A stretch of 64,000 nucleotides of DNA from Pannonibacter indicus (GTDB taxonomy: Bacteria > Pseudomonadota > Alphaproteobacteria > Rhizobiales > Stappiaceae): assembly GCF_001418225.1 (NCBI RefSeq), contig NZ_LIPT01000003.1, forward strand, positions 62,001 to 126,000. The letters are read 5' to 3'. Of the stretch, positions 45,512-53,337 are shown one piece after another. The notes beneath the pieces were generated by a model, which made no database searches, had not been told where the DNA came from, and saw only the letters and a program-made list of their open reading frames with translations. The first letter of the stretch is position 1. The number at the start of each line of letters is the position of its first letter. Both the position numbers and the translations under genes were made by a program.

Positions 45512-46114
45512 ATGGCATCCGGCATCTTTCATTCCCTGTTCAGGACCAGTGACGATCAGGCGCACCGCCTGCATCGCATCCAGTCTTTTTCCGGAGGCAT
45601 GAAGTGGCTTCTGACCGGTCTCGCGTCTATCACCGCCCTGTTCGGCCTGCTGGTCTGCGTAGTGCTGCCGGCGCCGGGGCTGCTGGGATACGGCCCGGAG
45701 GAAACGATCGATATCGGCGGCGTTTCACGCGTCATTCTTGAGATCAGCCTGCCTCAGCGCATCGGCATCACGCTGTTGCTGGTCATCCTCATTGAAGCTG
45801 TGCTGATGCTGCTGTGGAAGCTGCGCCAGCTCTTCGCCCGTCTTGCCGAGCTGGCCTTTTTCTCAAGCCGCACCTTGTCATTTATCGTGCAGAGCGGCAG
45901 GTGGCTGCTCGTCCTCGGGGCGATGGATTTCGTTTTCGATCCAGTCAGTTCGGTGTTGATGACCTTTGACCTGCCGGAAGGCGGGAAACAGATTTCACTC
46001 TCGCTGGAGGCCGGGCAGATCCTGTTCCTGGTTCTGGGCGCGCTTGTGCTTCTGCTCGGATGGGTGATGCGCGAAGCAGCCCTCGCGCATGAAGAAAACC
46101 AGCAGTTCGTCTGA
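45512..46114 (+). CDS. DUF2975 domain-containing membrane protein
   Basis: 200 residues with four membrane helices (WLLTGLASITALFGLLVCVVL, IGITLLLVILIEAVLMLLWKL, RWLLVLGAMDFVF, ILFLVLGALVLLLGWVM). RLAELAFFSSRTLSFIVQSGRWLL and REAALAHEENQQFV at the end match the DUF2975 family, whose members are typically followed by a YozG-like XRE regulator, as here. Function unknown. AGGA precedes the start by nine bases. Confidence 0.83.
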   Translation: MASGIFHSLFRTSDDQAHRLHRIQSFSGGMKWLLTGLASITALFGLLVCVVLPAPGLLGYGPEETIDIGGVSRVILEISLPQRIGITLLLVILIEAVLMLLWKLRQLFARLAELAFFSSRTLSFIVQSGRWLLVLGAMDFVFDPVSSVLMTFDLPEGGKQISLSLEAGQILFLVLGALVLLLGWVMREAALAHEENQQFV

Positions 46115-46124
46115 GGCTTCCGGT

Positions 46125-46343
46125 ATGCCCATCATCATAGAACTCGACGTCATGCTCGCCCGCCGCAAGATGCGGTCAAAGGAACTGGCCGAGAAGATCG
46201 GCATCACCGAGCAGAACGTGTCCCTGCTCAAGTCCGGCAAGGTCAAGGGTGTCCGTTTCGAAACTCTGGAGCGGATCTGCGAGGCGCTGGAATGTCAGCC
46301 CGGCGACATTCTGATCTACCGGAGCGGCGAGAGCTCAAGCTAG
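46125..46343 (+). CDS. YozG-like XRE family transcriptional regulator
   Basis: 72 residues from ATG 46125, with GAGG eight bases upstream; the frame is open back to ATG 46089, inside the DUF2975 gene. The single helix-turn-helix MLARRKMRSKELAEKIGITEQNVSLLKSG continues to FETLERICEALECQPGDILIY, the compact Cro/CI form partnered with DUF2975 proteins. It probably represses its own operon. Confidence 0.9.
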   Translation: MPIIIELDVMLARRKMRSKELAEKIGITEQNVSLLKSGKVKGVRFETLERICEALECQPGDILIYRSGESSS

Positions 46344-46377
46344 AGCACTTTCGGCGGCTCCCGTCTTCATCGACAGT

Positions 46378-46394
46378 GCCCCCGCCGAGGGGGC
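46378..46394 (+). terminator. Short G/C hairpin after the YozG-like gene
   Basis: GCCCCC pairs with GGGGGC around GCCGA. No T-tract follows, so termination here may depend on the stronger stem at 46434-46469. Confidence 0.4.
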
Positions 46395-46433
46395 TGAACA
46401 GGGAGCGTCCGGACTTAAACCGCCCGGAAAAAC

Positions 46434-46469
46434 AAAATCCCCCGGAGCGTGCCCGCCCCGGGGGATTTG
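46434..46469. terminator. Bidirectional terminator between the YozG-like gene and gabD
   Basis: AAATCCCCCGG (46435-46445) and CCGGGGGATTT (46458-46468) form an 11-base stem with A and T tracts on both sides (AAAACAAAATC before, ATTTGTGC after). It ends the minus-strand gabTD transcript and the plus-strand YozG transcript. Confidence 0.8.
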
Positions 46470-46490
46470 TGCTTCCGTCTGTTCCTGTCC

Positions 46491-47969
46491 TCAGATGCTG
46501 AGGCAGAGGTATTTCATCTCGGTATAGTCCTCGAGGCCGTAGCGGGAGCCTTCGCGGCCCTGGCCGGACTGCTTGATGCCGCCGAAGGGGGCGACTTCGG
46601 TGGAGATGAGGCCGGTGTTGATGCCGACCATGCCATATTCCAGCGCCTCGGCGACGCGGAAGATCTTCGACACATCGCGCGAGTAGAAATAGGAGGCGAG
46701 GCCGAATTCCGTGTTGTTGGCCATGGCGATCACGTCCGCCTCGGTGTTGAAGCGGAACAGCGGGGCGACCGGGCCGAAGGTTTCCTCGCGGGCGATCTTC
46801 ATGGCCGGGGTCACGTTTGTCAGAACGGTCGGCTCGAAGAACAGGCCGCCGCGCTGGTGGGCCTTGCCGCCCAGCATGACCTTGGCGCCCTTCGAGGTGG
46901 CATCGGCGATGTGATCGTTGACCTTGGCAAGGGCGGCGTCATCGATCAGCGGACCGGCATTAACGCCTTCCTCGAAGCCATCGCCCACCTTCATGGCTGA
47001 AACCTTGGCTGCGAGCTTTTCTGCGAAGGCGTCGTAGACATCCGCATGCACATAGATGCGGTTGGCGCAGACGCAGGTCTGTCCGTTGTTGCGGTATTTC
47101 GAGACCATGGCGCCCTCGACGGCAGCATCAAGATCCGCGTCCTCGAAGACGATGAAGGGCGCGTTGCCGCCCAGTTCCAGCCCCAGCTTCATGATGTTGT
47201 CTGCGCCCTGACGCATCAGGATGCGGCCAACCTCGGTGGAGCCGGTGAAGGTGAGCTTGCGCACCTTGGCGTTGCTGGTGAATTCCTGACCTATGGCAGG
47301 TGCATCGGTGCCCAGGATCACGTTGTAGAGGCCTGCCGGAAGACCGGCGCGTTCTGCGAGTACGGCCAGGGACAGGGCGGACAGCGGGGTCTCGGCAGCG
47401 GGCTTGGAGACCATGGCGCAGCCTGCTGCCAGCGCCGGGGCGAGCTTGCGCGCCAGCATGGCATTGGGGAAGTTCCAAGGGGTGATGGCGGCGACCACAC
47501 CCACCGGCTGGCGGATGATGATGATGCGCTTGTCCGGCTGGTGGCCGGGGATGGTGTCGCCATAGACGCGCTTGGCCTCTTCGGCGAACCACTCCATGTA
47601 GGAGGCGCCATAGAGGATTTCGCCGCGCGCCTCGGCCAGCGGCTTGCCCATTTCCATGGTCAGGATGGTGGCCAGATCATCGGCATTGGCCACCATCAGG
47701 TCGAAGAGCTTGCGCAGCACCGCTGCCCGGTCCTTGCCCGTGCGGGCGGCCCAGGCAACCTGCGCGGCATGAGCGGCGTCGATGGCCTGCGCGGTTTCCT
47801 CGCGGCCCATGTCCGGCAGGGTGGCGATGACCTCGCCATTGGCCGGATTGGTGACCTCGAAGGTGGCGCCGCTTTCGCTGGCTATGCGCCAGGAGCCGTT
47901 GATATAGGCCTTGTCCGTAACGAGCGAAGCGTCCTTCAGGCGGGACAGGAGAGAGGTGGAAATCGTCAT
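46491..47969 (-). CDS. gabD: NAD(P)-dependent succinate-semialdehyde dehydrogenase
   Basis: 492 residues, an aldehyde dehydrogenase. It has ITPWNFPNAMLARKLAPALAAG, the catalytic-Glu motif LELGGNAPFIVFEDAD and the nucleophile motif NNGQTCVCANR, whose double Cys matches GabD-type enzymes. AAGGAAGG precedes the ATG, only two bases after the gabT stop. It oxidises succinate semialdehyde made by GabT to succinate; glutarate semialdehyde is an alternative substrate. Confidence 0.93.
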   Translation of the reverse strand: MTISTSLLSRLKDASLVTDKAYINGSWRIASESGATFEVTNPANGEVIATLPDMGREETAQAIDAAHAAQVAWAARTGKDRAAVLRKLFDLMVANADDLATILTMEMGKPLAEARGEILYGASYMEWFAEEAKRVYGDTIPGHQPDKRIIIIRQPVGVVAAITPWNFPNAMLARKLAPALAAGCAMVSKPAAETPLSALSLAVLAERAGLPAGLYNVILGTDAPAIGQEFTSNAKVRKLTFTGSTEVGRILMRQGADNIMKLGLELGGNAPFIVFEDADLDAAVEGAMVSKYRNNGQTCVCANRIYVHADVYDAFAEKLAAKVSAMKVGDGFEEGVNAGPLIDDAALAKVNDHIADATSKGAKVMLGGKAHQRGGLFFEPTVLTNVTPAMKIAREETFGPVAPLFRFNTEADVIAMANNTEFGLASYFYSRDVSKIFRVAEALEYGMVGINTGLISTEVAPFGGIKQSGQGREGSRYGLEDYTEMKYLCLSI

Positions 47970-47971
47970 GT

Positions 47972-49249
47972 TCAGCCTTCCTTCGCGCTGAGAAGCGCGG
48001 CTTCGAGAATGTCCAGCGCCTCGCTGAACACATCGTCGGGAATGGTGATGGGCGCAAGGAAACGGATAACGTTACCGTAGACGCCGCAGGTGAGCAGGAT
48101 CAGGCCGCGCTCCAGCGCCTTCTCACGCACTCTATTGGTGAACTCCGGGTCCGGCGCCGGGGTTCCCGGAATGTTGAACTCCACCGCATTCATGAAGCCA
48201 GGGCCGCGCACGTCGGCAATCTGCGGCACGCTTGCGGCAAGGCTGGAGAGGCGCTGCTTCAGCCGGTTGCCAAGGCTGACGGCGCGCTCGCACAGGCCCT
48301 CTTCCTCGATCACTTCGAGCACGGCAAGACCAGCTGCAACGCCAATCGGGTTGCCGCCATAGGTGCCGCCAAGGCCGCCGGGGGCAGGGGCATCCATGAT
48401 CTCGGCGCGGCCGGTGACGGCGGCAATCGGGAAGCCGCCGCCAAGGCCCTTTGCCATGGTGGTGATGTCCGGCACGACGCCGTAATGCTCCATGGCGAAG
48501 AGTTTGCCGGTGCGGGCAAAGCCGGTCTGCACTTCGTCGGCAATCAGCAGGATGCCGTGCTTGCGGGCGACGTCCTGCAGCTTCTCCATGAAGGCGCGCG
48601 GCACTTCATAAAAGCCGCCTTCGCCCTGCACGGGCTCGACGATGAAGGCGGCAACGCGCGCCGGATCCACGGCTGCCTTGAACAGCTTGTCGAGCACGGA
48701 GAGCGAATCCTCGATGGATACGCCATGCAGCTCGACGGGGAAGGGCACATGGAACACGTCCGGCATCATGGCGCCGAAGCCGGCCTTGTAGGGCTGCACC
48801 TTGCCGGTCAGCGTCATGCCCATGAAGGTGCGGCCATGAAAGCCGCCGGTGAAGGCGATGACGGCAGGCCGGTTCGTGGCGGCGCGGGCAATCTTGACGG
48901 CATTTTCCACCGCCTCGGCGCCGGTGGTGACGAAGATGGTCTTCTTGGCAAAATCGCCGGGCACGGCGGCATTCAGCTTTTCGGCCAGTGCCACATAGTT
49001 TTCGTAAGGCACGACCTGGTGGCAGGTGTGGGTGAAGCTGTCGAGCTGCGCCTTCACGGCCTCTATCACCTTCGGATGCCGGTGGCCGGTGTTGACCACG
49101 GCGATGCCTGCGGCAAAGTCGATGTAGCGGCGGCCTTCCACATCCCAGATCTCGGCATTCTCGGCCTTGTGGGCATAGACCTGCGTCGTCACGCCGACGC
49201 CGCGCGAAATGGCAGCAGCCCGCCGGGCCGCGATCTGAGAATTCTGCAT
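47972..49249 (-). CDS. gabT: 4-aminobutyrate--2-oxoglutarate transaminase
   Basis: 425 residues from ATG 49249, which has GGAG six bases upstream (the ATG at 49255 directly abuts it). Class III aminotransferase motifs: FVTTGAEAVENAVKIARAAT, GGFHGRTFMGMTLTGK, LLIADEVQTGFARTG and TTMAKGLGGGFPIAAV with the PLP lysine. The order gabT-gabD forms a GABA shunt operon. It is divergent from the MerR-XRE-cupin regulator, its likely controller. Confidence 0.93.
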   Translation of the reverse strand: MQNSQIAARRAAAISRGVGVTTQVYAHKAENAEIWDVEGRRYIDFAAGIAVVNTGHRHPKVIEAVKAQLDSFTHTCHQVVPYENYVALAEKLNAAVPGDFAKKTIFVTTGAEAVENAVKIARAATNRPAVIAFTGGFHGRTFMGMTLTGKVQPYKAGFGAMMPDVFHVPFPVELHGVSIEDSLSVLDKLFKAAVDPARVAAFIVEPVQGEGGFYEVPRAFMEKLQDVARKHGILLIADEVQTGFARTGKLFAMEHYGVVPDITTMAKGLGGGFPIAAVTGRAEIMDAPAPGGLGGTYGGNPIGVAAGLAVLEVIEEEGLCERAVSLGNRLKQRLSSLAASVPQIADVRGPGFMNAVEFNIPGTPAPDPEFTNRVREKALERGLILLTCGVYGNVIRFLAPITIPDDVFSEALDILEAALLSAKEG

Positions 49250-49307
49250 CTTCATCTCCAGACAGGGCGGACCTCATGAAAACTGCCGGTCCGCGTCACC
49301 GGGATAA

Positions 49308-49332
49308 AACTCTACATTTTTTCTGTAGAGTT
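49308..49332. promoter_or_regulatory. Perfect inverted repeat between gabT and its divergent regulator
   Basis: Arms AACTCTACA (49308-49316) and TGTAGAGTT (49324-49332) pair perfectly around TTTTTTC. The site is 58 bases from the gabT start and 62 from the regulator start. It has the size and symmetry expected of a dimeric regulator's operator and may control both genes. Confidence 0.7.
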
Positions 49333-49394
49333 GCAATCCCGCCTGTGCCACTTTTTAGTGGCCATGGATTCGAACAGCGGAGAGGCGCAAGGCC

Positions 49395-50213
49395 ATGACT
49401 GAACCGGTGCGTTTCAAGATCGCCGAAGCGGCACGCATGGCCGGTGTGTCCGCCTCCACGCTGCGGCTGTGGGAGAGCCAGGGCCTGATCGAGCCGCTGC
49501 GCACGGACAAGGGCCAGCGGCTCTACAGTGAGGCCGATGTGGAGCAGCTGAAGAAGATCAGCTGGCTGCGGCAGGAAAAGGGGATCAATCCGGCAGCCAT
49601 CCGCGAGGGGCTGGCGGAGACGGCGGGCAAGCCATCCCGGCAGCGCAAGGCTGCCCGCCGTGCCGTTGCGCCGCAACTGGGGCCGAAGTTCCGCCATCTG
49701 CGGCGTGAGGCCGGGCAGACGCTCGGGCAGGTCAGCGCGGCCATTGGCGTGTCGTCTTCCGTGTTGTCCACCTTCGAGCGCACCTCGCAGGGACTGTCGC
49801 TGAAGGGGCTGCGCGATCTGGCCGGGCATTTCGGCACCACGCTGGCAGCTCTTACGGGCACTGAAGGCAACAGCACGGGCGAGTCACTTGTGCGCAGCGG
49901 CACCTGGGCCAGCTGGCCGCCCACCGCCTCCGGTGTGGTGGTGCAGGTGCTGGCGGAAGGGCCGTTCCAGATGGAGTGCCACCGCTTCGTGCTTGCCCCC
50001 GGCGCGTCGAGCGAAGGCGCCTATGCGCATGAGGGCGAGGAATTCGTCCATGTGCTGTCCGGGGCGCTGGAGATCATTCTGGAGCAGGACCGCTTCATCA
50101 CCTTGCAGGCGGGCGATTCCTTCTACTTTGAAAGCCGCCGCCCGCATTCCTGGCGCAATCTCAGCGGCGGCGAAACCGTGCTCCTGTGGGTCAACACTCC
50201 GGCGTCGTTCTGA
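49395..50213 (+). CDS. MerR-XRE-cupin fusion transcriptional regulator
   Basis: 272 residues with three domains. Residues 5-70 are a MerR-type winged helix (FKIAEAARMAGVSASTLRLWESQGLIEPLRTDKGQRLYSEADVEQL). Residues about 95-150 form an XRE-type helix-turn-helix (LGPKFRHLRREAGQTLGQVSAAIGVSSSVLSTFER). Residues about 175-270 form a cupin (CHRFVLAPGASSEG, HEGEEFVHVLSGALEIIL, AGDSFYFESRRPHSWRN). XRE-cupin regulators of the PuuR type sense small molecules; an extra MerR module is less usual. Location suggests it senses GABA, a polyamine or a related compound and controls gabTD. Confidence 0.88.
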   Translation: MTEPVRFKIAEAARMAGVSASTLRLWESQGLIEPLRTDKGQRLYSEADVEQLKKISWLRQEKGINPAAIREGLAETAGKPSRQRKAARRAVAPQLGPKFRHLRREAGQTLGQVSAAIGVSSSVLSTFERTSQGLSLKGLRDLAGHFGTTLAALTGTEGNSTGESLVRSGTWASWPPTASGVVVQVLAEGPFQMECHRFVLAPGASSEGAYAHEGEEFVHVLSGALEIILEQDRFITLQAGDSFYFESRRPHSWRNLSGGETVLLWVNTPASF

Positions 50214-50215
50214 TA

Positions 50216-50250
50216 CCAGTTCACGATGAACTCGACTCATCGAGAACTGG
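50216..50250. terminator. Hairpin after the MerR-XRE-cupin gene
   Basis: CCAGTTC-A-CGATGA pairs with TCATCG-A-GAACTGG across a seven-base loop, starting three bases after the stop. No T-tract follows. It directly adjoins repeat copy E and may be part of that element. Confidence 0.5.
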
Positions 50251-50317
50251 TTAAGCCGTTGCGGCGCTTGAACCTTTTCAAGGCGTGATGCGTCAGCATC
50301 GAAAGCTTTGGTATGAG
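50251..50317 (+). repeat. Dispersed intergenic repeat, copy E
   Basis: TTAAGCCGTTGCGGCGCTTG, then CCTTTTCAAGGCGTGATGCG, CAGCATCGAAAGC and TTTGGTATGAG. It includes two stems, CTTGAA-CCTT-TTCAAG and GATGC-GTCA-GCATC. It is closest to copy D. Confidence 0.7.
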
Positions 50318-50399
50318 GCAGATCAATCAGCAGGGAGGCCGGGAGGGAGCGGCCAGTGCGGTGGTGGGTGGTGCCGCCCCCTCCCTTCCCGAACGGGTG

Positions 50400-51437
50400 T
50401 TACCGCCCGCCGGTCAGCATGCGGTAGCGGTACTGGTCAGCCACCACGGCAAGGATGAGCAGCCCGCCCAGCAGGACCATCTGCATGTAGGAGCCGATCT
50501 GCATGATGTTCATGCCGTTCTGCACCAGCACGATGAAAAAGGCGCCCAGCACCACATTCTCCACCCGGCCGATGCCGCCGCGCAGCGACACCCCGGCGAT
50601 GACGCAGGCGGCGATGGATTCCATGGCAATCGTGCCGCCCAGATTGGTCTCGCCGCTTTCCACCCGGGCTGTCAGCAGGATGCCGGCAATGGAAGCAAGG
50701 GCGGCGCAGATGAGATAGGCGATGAAGAGCGTGCGCACCGTGTTGATGCCGGACAGCTGCGCCGCCTTGATGTTGCCGCCGATGGCATAGATTCGTGCGC
50801 CCGTGCGGGTGCGGTTCATCAGCACCCACATCACTGCAATGGCAACGAGCGCCACCAGCACCGGCACGGGAACGCCCGCCACCCGGCCAAAGCCGAAGAG
50901 GTTGCCGAACTCATAGGGCAGGTTGCCGACCGGAACACCGCCGGTCAGAAACAGTGCAGCGCCCGCGCCAGCCGATTGCACGCCCAGCGTCATGATGAAG
51001 GGCGAGACGCCGAATTTTGCGACGCCAAAGCCATTGACCATGCCGATGGCCAGCGCGGCGGCAAGGCCGGCGAGAAGGCCGGGCAAGATCACCAGCCATC
51101 CGGCATCGGGGAAGATGCCGCCTAGATGCACCATCATCATGGCCGAGACGACCGAAGTCATGGCGATGGCGGTGCCCACCGCAAGATCAAAGCCGCCGGT
51201 GATGAGCACCGTCATCTGCCCCAGCGACACAAGGATCAGATAGACCGACTGGCGGGCGACGTTGGTCAGGTTGCCAAGCGTCAGGAACTGCGGCGAGGCG
51301 AGGGTGAAGATCACCACGGCAGCGGTCATGAACAGGGGCAGAACTCCGGTGCGCAGGAAGGTTTCCCGCGCAAGCGAGCCCGCGCGGCTGGGCAGCGTTC
51401 TGGCCGCCATGGGGGCGGTCCCGGCGTCGAGCGTCAT
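50400..51437 (-). CDS. ABC transporter permease, ribose/sugar type (RbsC-like)
   Basis: 345 residues with about ten membrane helices. The family pattern includes LILVSLGQMTVLITGGFDLAVGTAIAMTSV, NGFGVAKFGVSPFIMTLGVQS, YAIGGNIKAAQLSGINTVR and GGTIAMESIAACVIAGVSLRGGIGRVENVVLGA. These belong to carbohydrate-uptake (CUT2) permeases. It overlaps the ATPase gene by four bases. The periplasmic partner is probably the TorT-like protein, so the true substrate may not be a sugar. Confidence 0.9.
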   Translation of the reverse strand: MTLDAGTAPMAARTLPSRAGSLARETFLRTGVLPLFMTAAVVIFTLASPQFLTLGNLTNVARQSVYLILVSLGQMTVLITGGFDLAVGTAIAMTSVVSAMMMVHLGGIFPDAGWLVILPGLLAGLAAALAIGMVNGFGVAKFGVSPFIMTLGVQSAGAGAALFLTGGVPVGNLPYEFGNLFGFGRVAGVPVPVLVALVAIAVMWVLMNRTRTGARIYAIGGNIKAAQLSGINTVRTLFIAYLICAALASIAGILLTARVESGETNLGGTIAMESIAACVIAGVSLRGGIGRVENVVLGAFFIVLVQNGMNIMQIGSYMQMVLLGGLLILAVVADQYRYRMLTGGR

Positions 51438-52951
51438 GCGGCATGCCTTTCGTTGCTGAAGAAGGCGCGCAGAACCGCCTCTTCGGAAATCTCTATCTGA
51501 TCAAATTCGGCGGAGATGCGCCCATGCGAGAAGACGATGAGCCGGTGGGCGAGGTGCATCACTTCATGCAGGTCGGAGGAGATGACGACGACCGCCTTTC
51601 CCGCTTCCGCCACCTGCTTGATGATGCGGTAGAGTGCGGCGCGTGTGCCCATGTCGACGCCGACGGTCGGCTCGTCGAAGATGTAGATCTCCCGGCCTTC
51701 GGCAAAGCCCTTGCCGAAGAGGATCTTCTGCTGATTGCCACCGGAGAGGCTGGAGGCCATGCGGCCCATATAGGCATCCGCCAGATCCACCTTGCGGCCA
51801 ATGCGGCCTGCCTCCGCTGACAGGCGCGAGGGGGAGAGCAGACCGGCGGCGCTGCGCATGTCCGCCCGGTCCATCAGCGCCAGTTTCAGGTTGTCGCGGG
51901 TGGTGGCGCCCAGCACCAGACCTTCGCTTTTGCGGTCCGGCGGCAGGTAGAAGATGCCTTCGCGCAGCAGGCGGCGCACCGGCTGCCCCGTCACATCCCG
52001 GCCCTTCAGCCGCACCTCGCCCGCCTCGATGCGGTTGAGGCCCAGCATGGCGCGGAAGCAGCGGGACTTGCCCGAACCGGCCAGCCCGGCGACACCGAGA
52101 ACTTCGCCCTGCCGGATATCAAGATCCACCCCCTCGACACCCCAGGCATGAAGGCCGCGGATGGTGAGCACGGGCTCAGGCGCGGCGGCGCGGGTGATGG
52201 CCGGGTAGATCTCGTCCACCGGACGGCCCGTCATCATCTCCACCAGCGCCTTTTCGCTGATGCCCTTTGCATCCACCGTACCGATCAGCCGCCCGTCGCG
52301 CAGCACGGTGATGCGGCTGGCGATGGCCTGAAATTCCTGGATGCGATGGGAGATGTAGACGACACCCACGCCCTCCGCCACGGCGGAACGGATGAAGGCA
52401 AAGAGCCGTTCCGTCTCGCGCTCGGTCAGGGAGGCGGTGGGCTCGTCCAGAATGAGAATGCGCGCCTTGCGGTGCAGCGCCTTGGCGATCTCCACCATCT
52501 GCTGCCCGGCGCGCGAGAGCGACAGCACGCGGCGGCTCACGTCCACATCGAAGCCGAGCCGGGCGAAGAGGGTGCGCGCCTCGCGCCGCATGGCGCGCCG
52601 GTCGATGAAAGGGCCGCGCCGGGGCTCATCGCCCAGATAGATGTTCTCGGCCACCGTCATGGTGGGCACGAGCGAAAATTCCTGAAACACCGCGCCGACG
52701 CCTGCGGCCTGTGCATCGCGCACGCCTGCAAAATGCACCGGTGCTCCGTCAATACGGATCTCTCCGGCGCTGGGCTGGTTCACGCCTGCAAGGATCGAGA
52801 TGAGGGTGGACTTGCCCGCGCCGTTCTCGCCGAACAGCACGTGCACTTCCCCCGCCTCCAGCGTGAAATTCACGCCATCAAGGGCCTTCACACCGGGATA
52901 ATGCTTGGCAATCCCGGTCATCTCGACGAGCGGCTTCCGGTTCACGGACAT
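51434..52951 (-). CDS. ABC transporter ATP-binding protein, sugar type (two domains)
   Basis: 505 residues from ATG 52951, preceded by AAGGAG; the frame is open to 53155 but only through repeat sequence. Two ABC domains: the first has Walker A GENGAGKST and signature LSRAGQQMVEIAKAL, with Walker B ILILDEPTASL; the second has GLAGSGKSR and LSGGNQQKILFGKG, with IYIFDEPTVGVD. This layout is RbsA/MglA-like. It is translationally coupled to the permease. Confidence 0.92.
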   Translation of the reverse strand: MSVNRKPLVEMTGIAKHYPGVKALDGVNFTLEAGEVHVLFGENGAGKSTLISILAGVNQPSAGEIRIDGAPVHFAGVRDAQAAGVGAVFQEFSLVPTMTVAENIYLGDEPRRGPFIDRRAMRREARTLFARLGFDVDVSRRVLSLSRAGQQMVEIAKALHRKARILILDEPTASLTERETERLFAFIRSAVAEGVGVVYISHRIQEFQAIASRITVLRDGRLIGTVDAKGISEKALVEMMTGRPVDEIYPAITRAAAPEPVLTIRGLHAWGVEGVDLDIRQGEVLGVAGLAGSGKSRCFRAMLGLNRIEAGEVRLKGRDVTGQPVRRLLREGIFYLPPDRKSEGLVLGATTRDNLKLALMDRADMRSAAGLLSPSRLSAEAGRIGRKVDLADAYMGRMASSLSGGNQQKILFGKGFAEGREIYIFDEPTVGVDMGTRAALYRIIKQVAEAGKAVVVISSDLHEVMHLAHRLIVFSHGRISAEFDQIEISEEAVLRAFFSNERHAA

Positions 52952-53337
52952 CTGCCATTCTCCTTCAGGACTGTGCCTGTGGTGTCTTCCGGGCTGTTGC
53001 GGCAGTGGCGGAACCTGTTTCCCCGGCGGGGCTTCTCCGCCCCCCTCCCCCTCGTGGGGAGGGGTAAGGGGTGGGGGGAGAGCGTCTCCACCGGGTACAG
53101 AGACGAATGATCCCGAACACCTGTTAGCCCTCTGAAGAAAGTATCTATCTTTCAAGTAGTTGCAGGCTCAGAGCCCCCCCACCCCTCACCCCTCCCCACC
53201 AGGGGGAGGGGGGCGGCTGGCGTCTTCCCGGAAAGCAAATGCGTCATTGCGGGCGGAGTTCGAACCTGATGTATGAATCCGCTGATCATTGAGGGGAGGT
53301 GAGGCGCTATGTCACCAATGGCGCCTCACCATCCGCA
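52952..53337. repeat. Intergenic inverted-repeat element splitting the transport genes
   Basis: This 386-base gap holds two C/G-rich blocks in opposite orientation, about 53037-53079 (CCCCCTCCCCCTCGTGGGG, then AGGGGTAAGGGGTGGGGGG) and 53174-53216 (the near-complement). They flank about 95 bases without a gene. The whole could fold as a long stem. No transposase is present. It separates the TorT-like gene from its ATPase and may attenuate or stabilise the transcript. Confidence 0.65.

Noticed and set aside
52952-53155. N-terminal extension of the ABC ATPase to 53155
   Set aside because: The extension translates the C/G-rich repeat (PPPLTPPHEGEGGG) and lacks a ribosome-binding site, whereas ATG 52951 follows AAGGAG.
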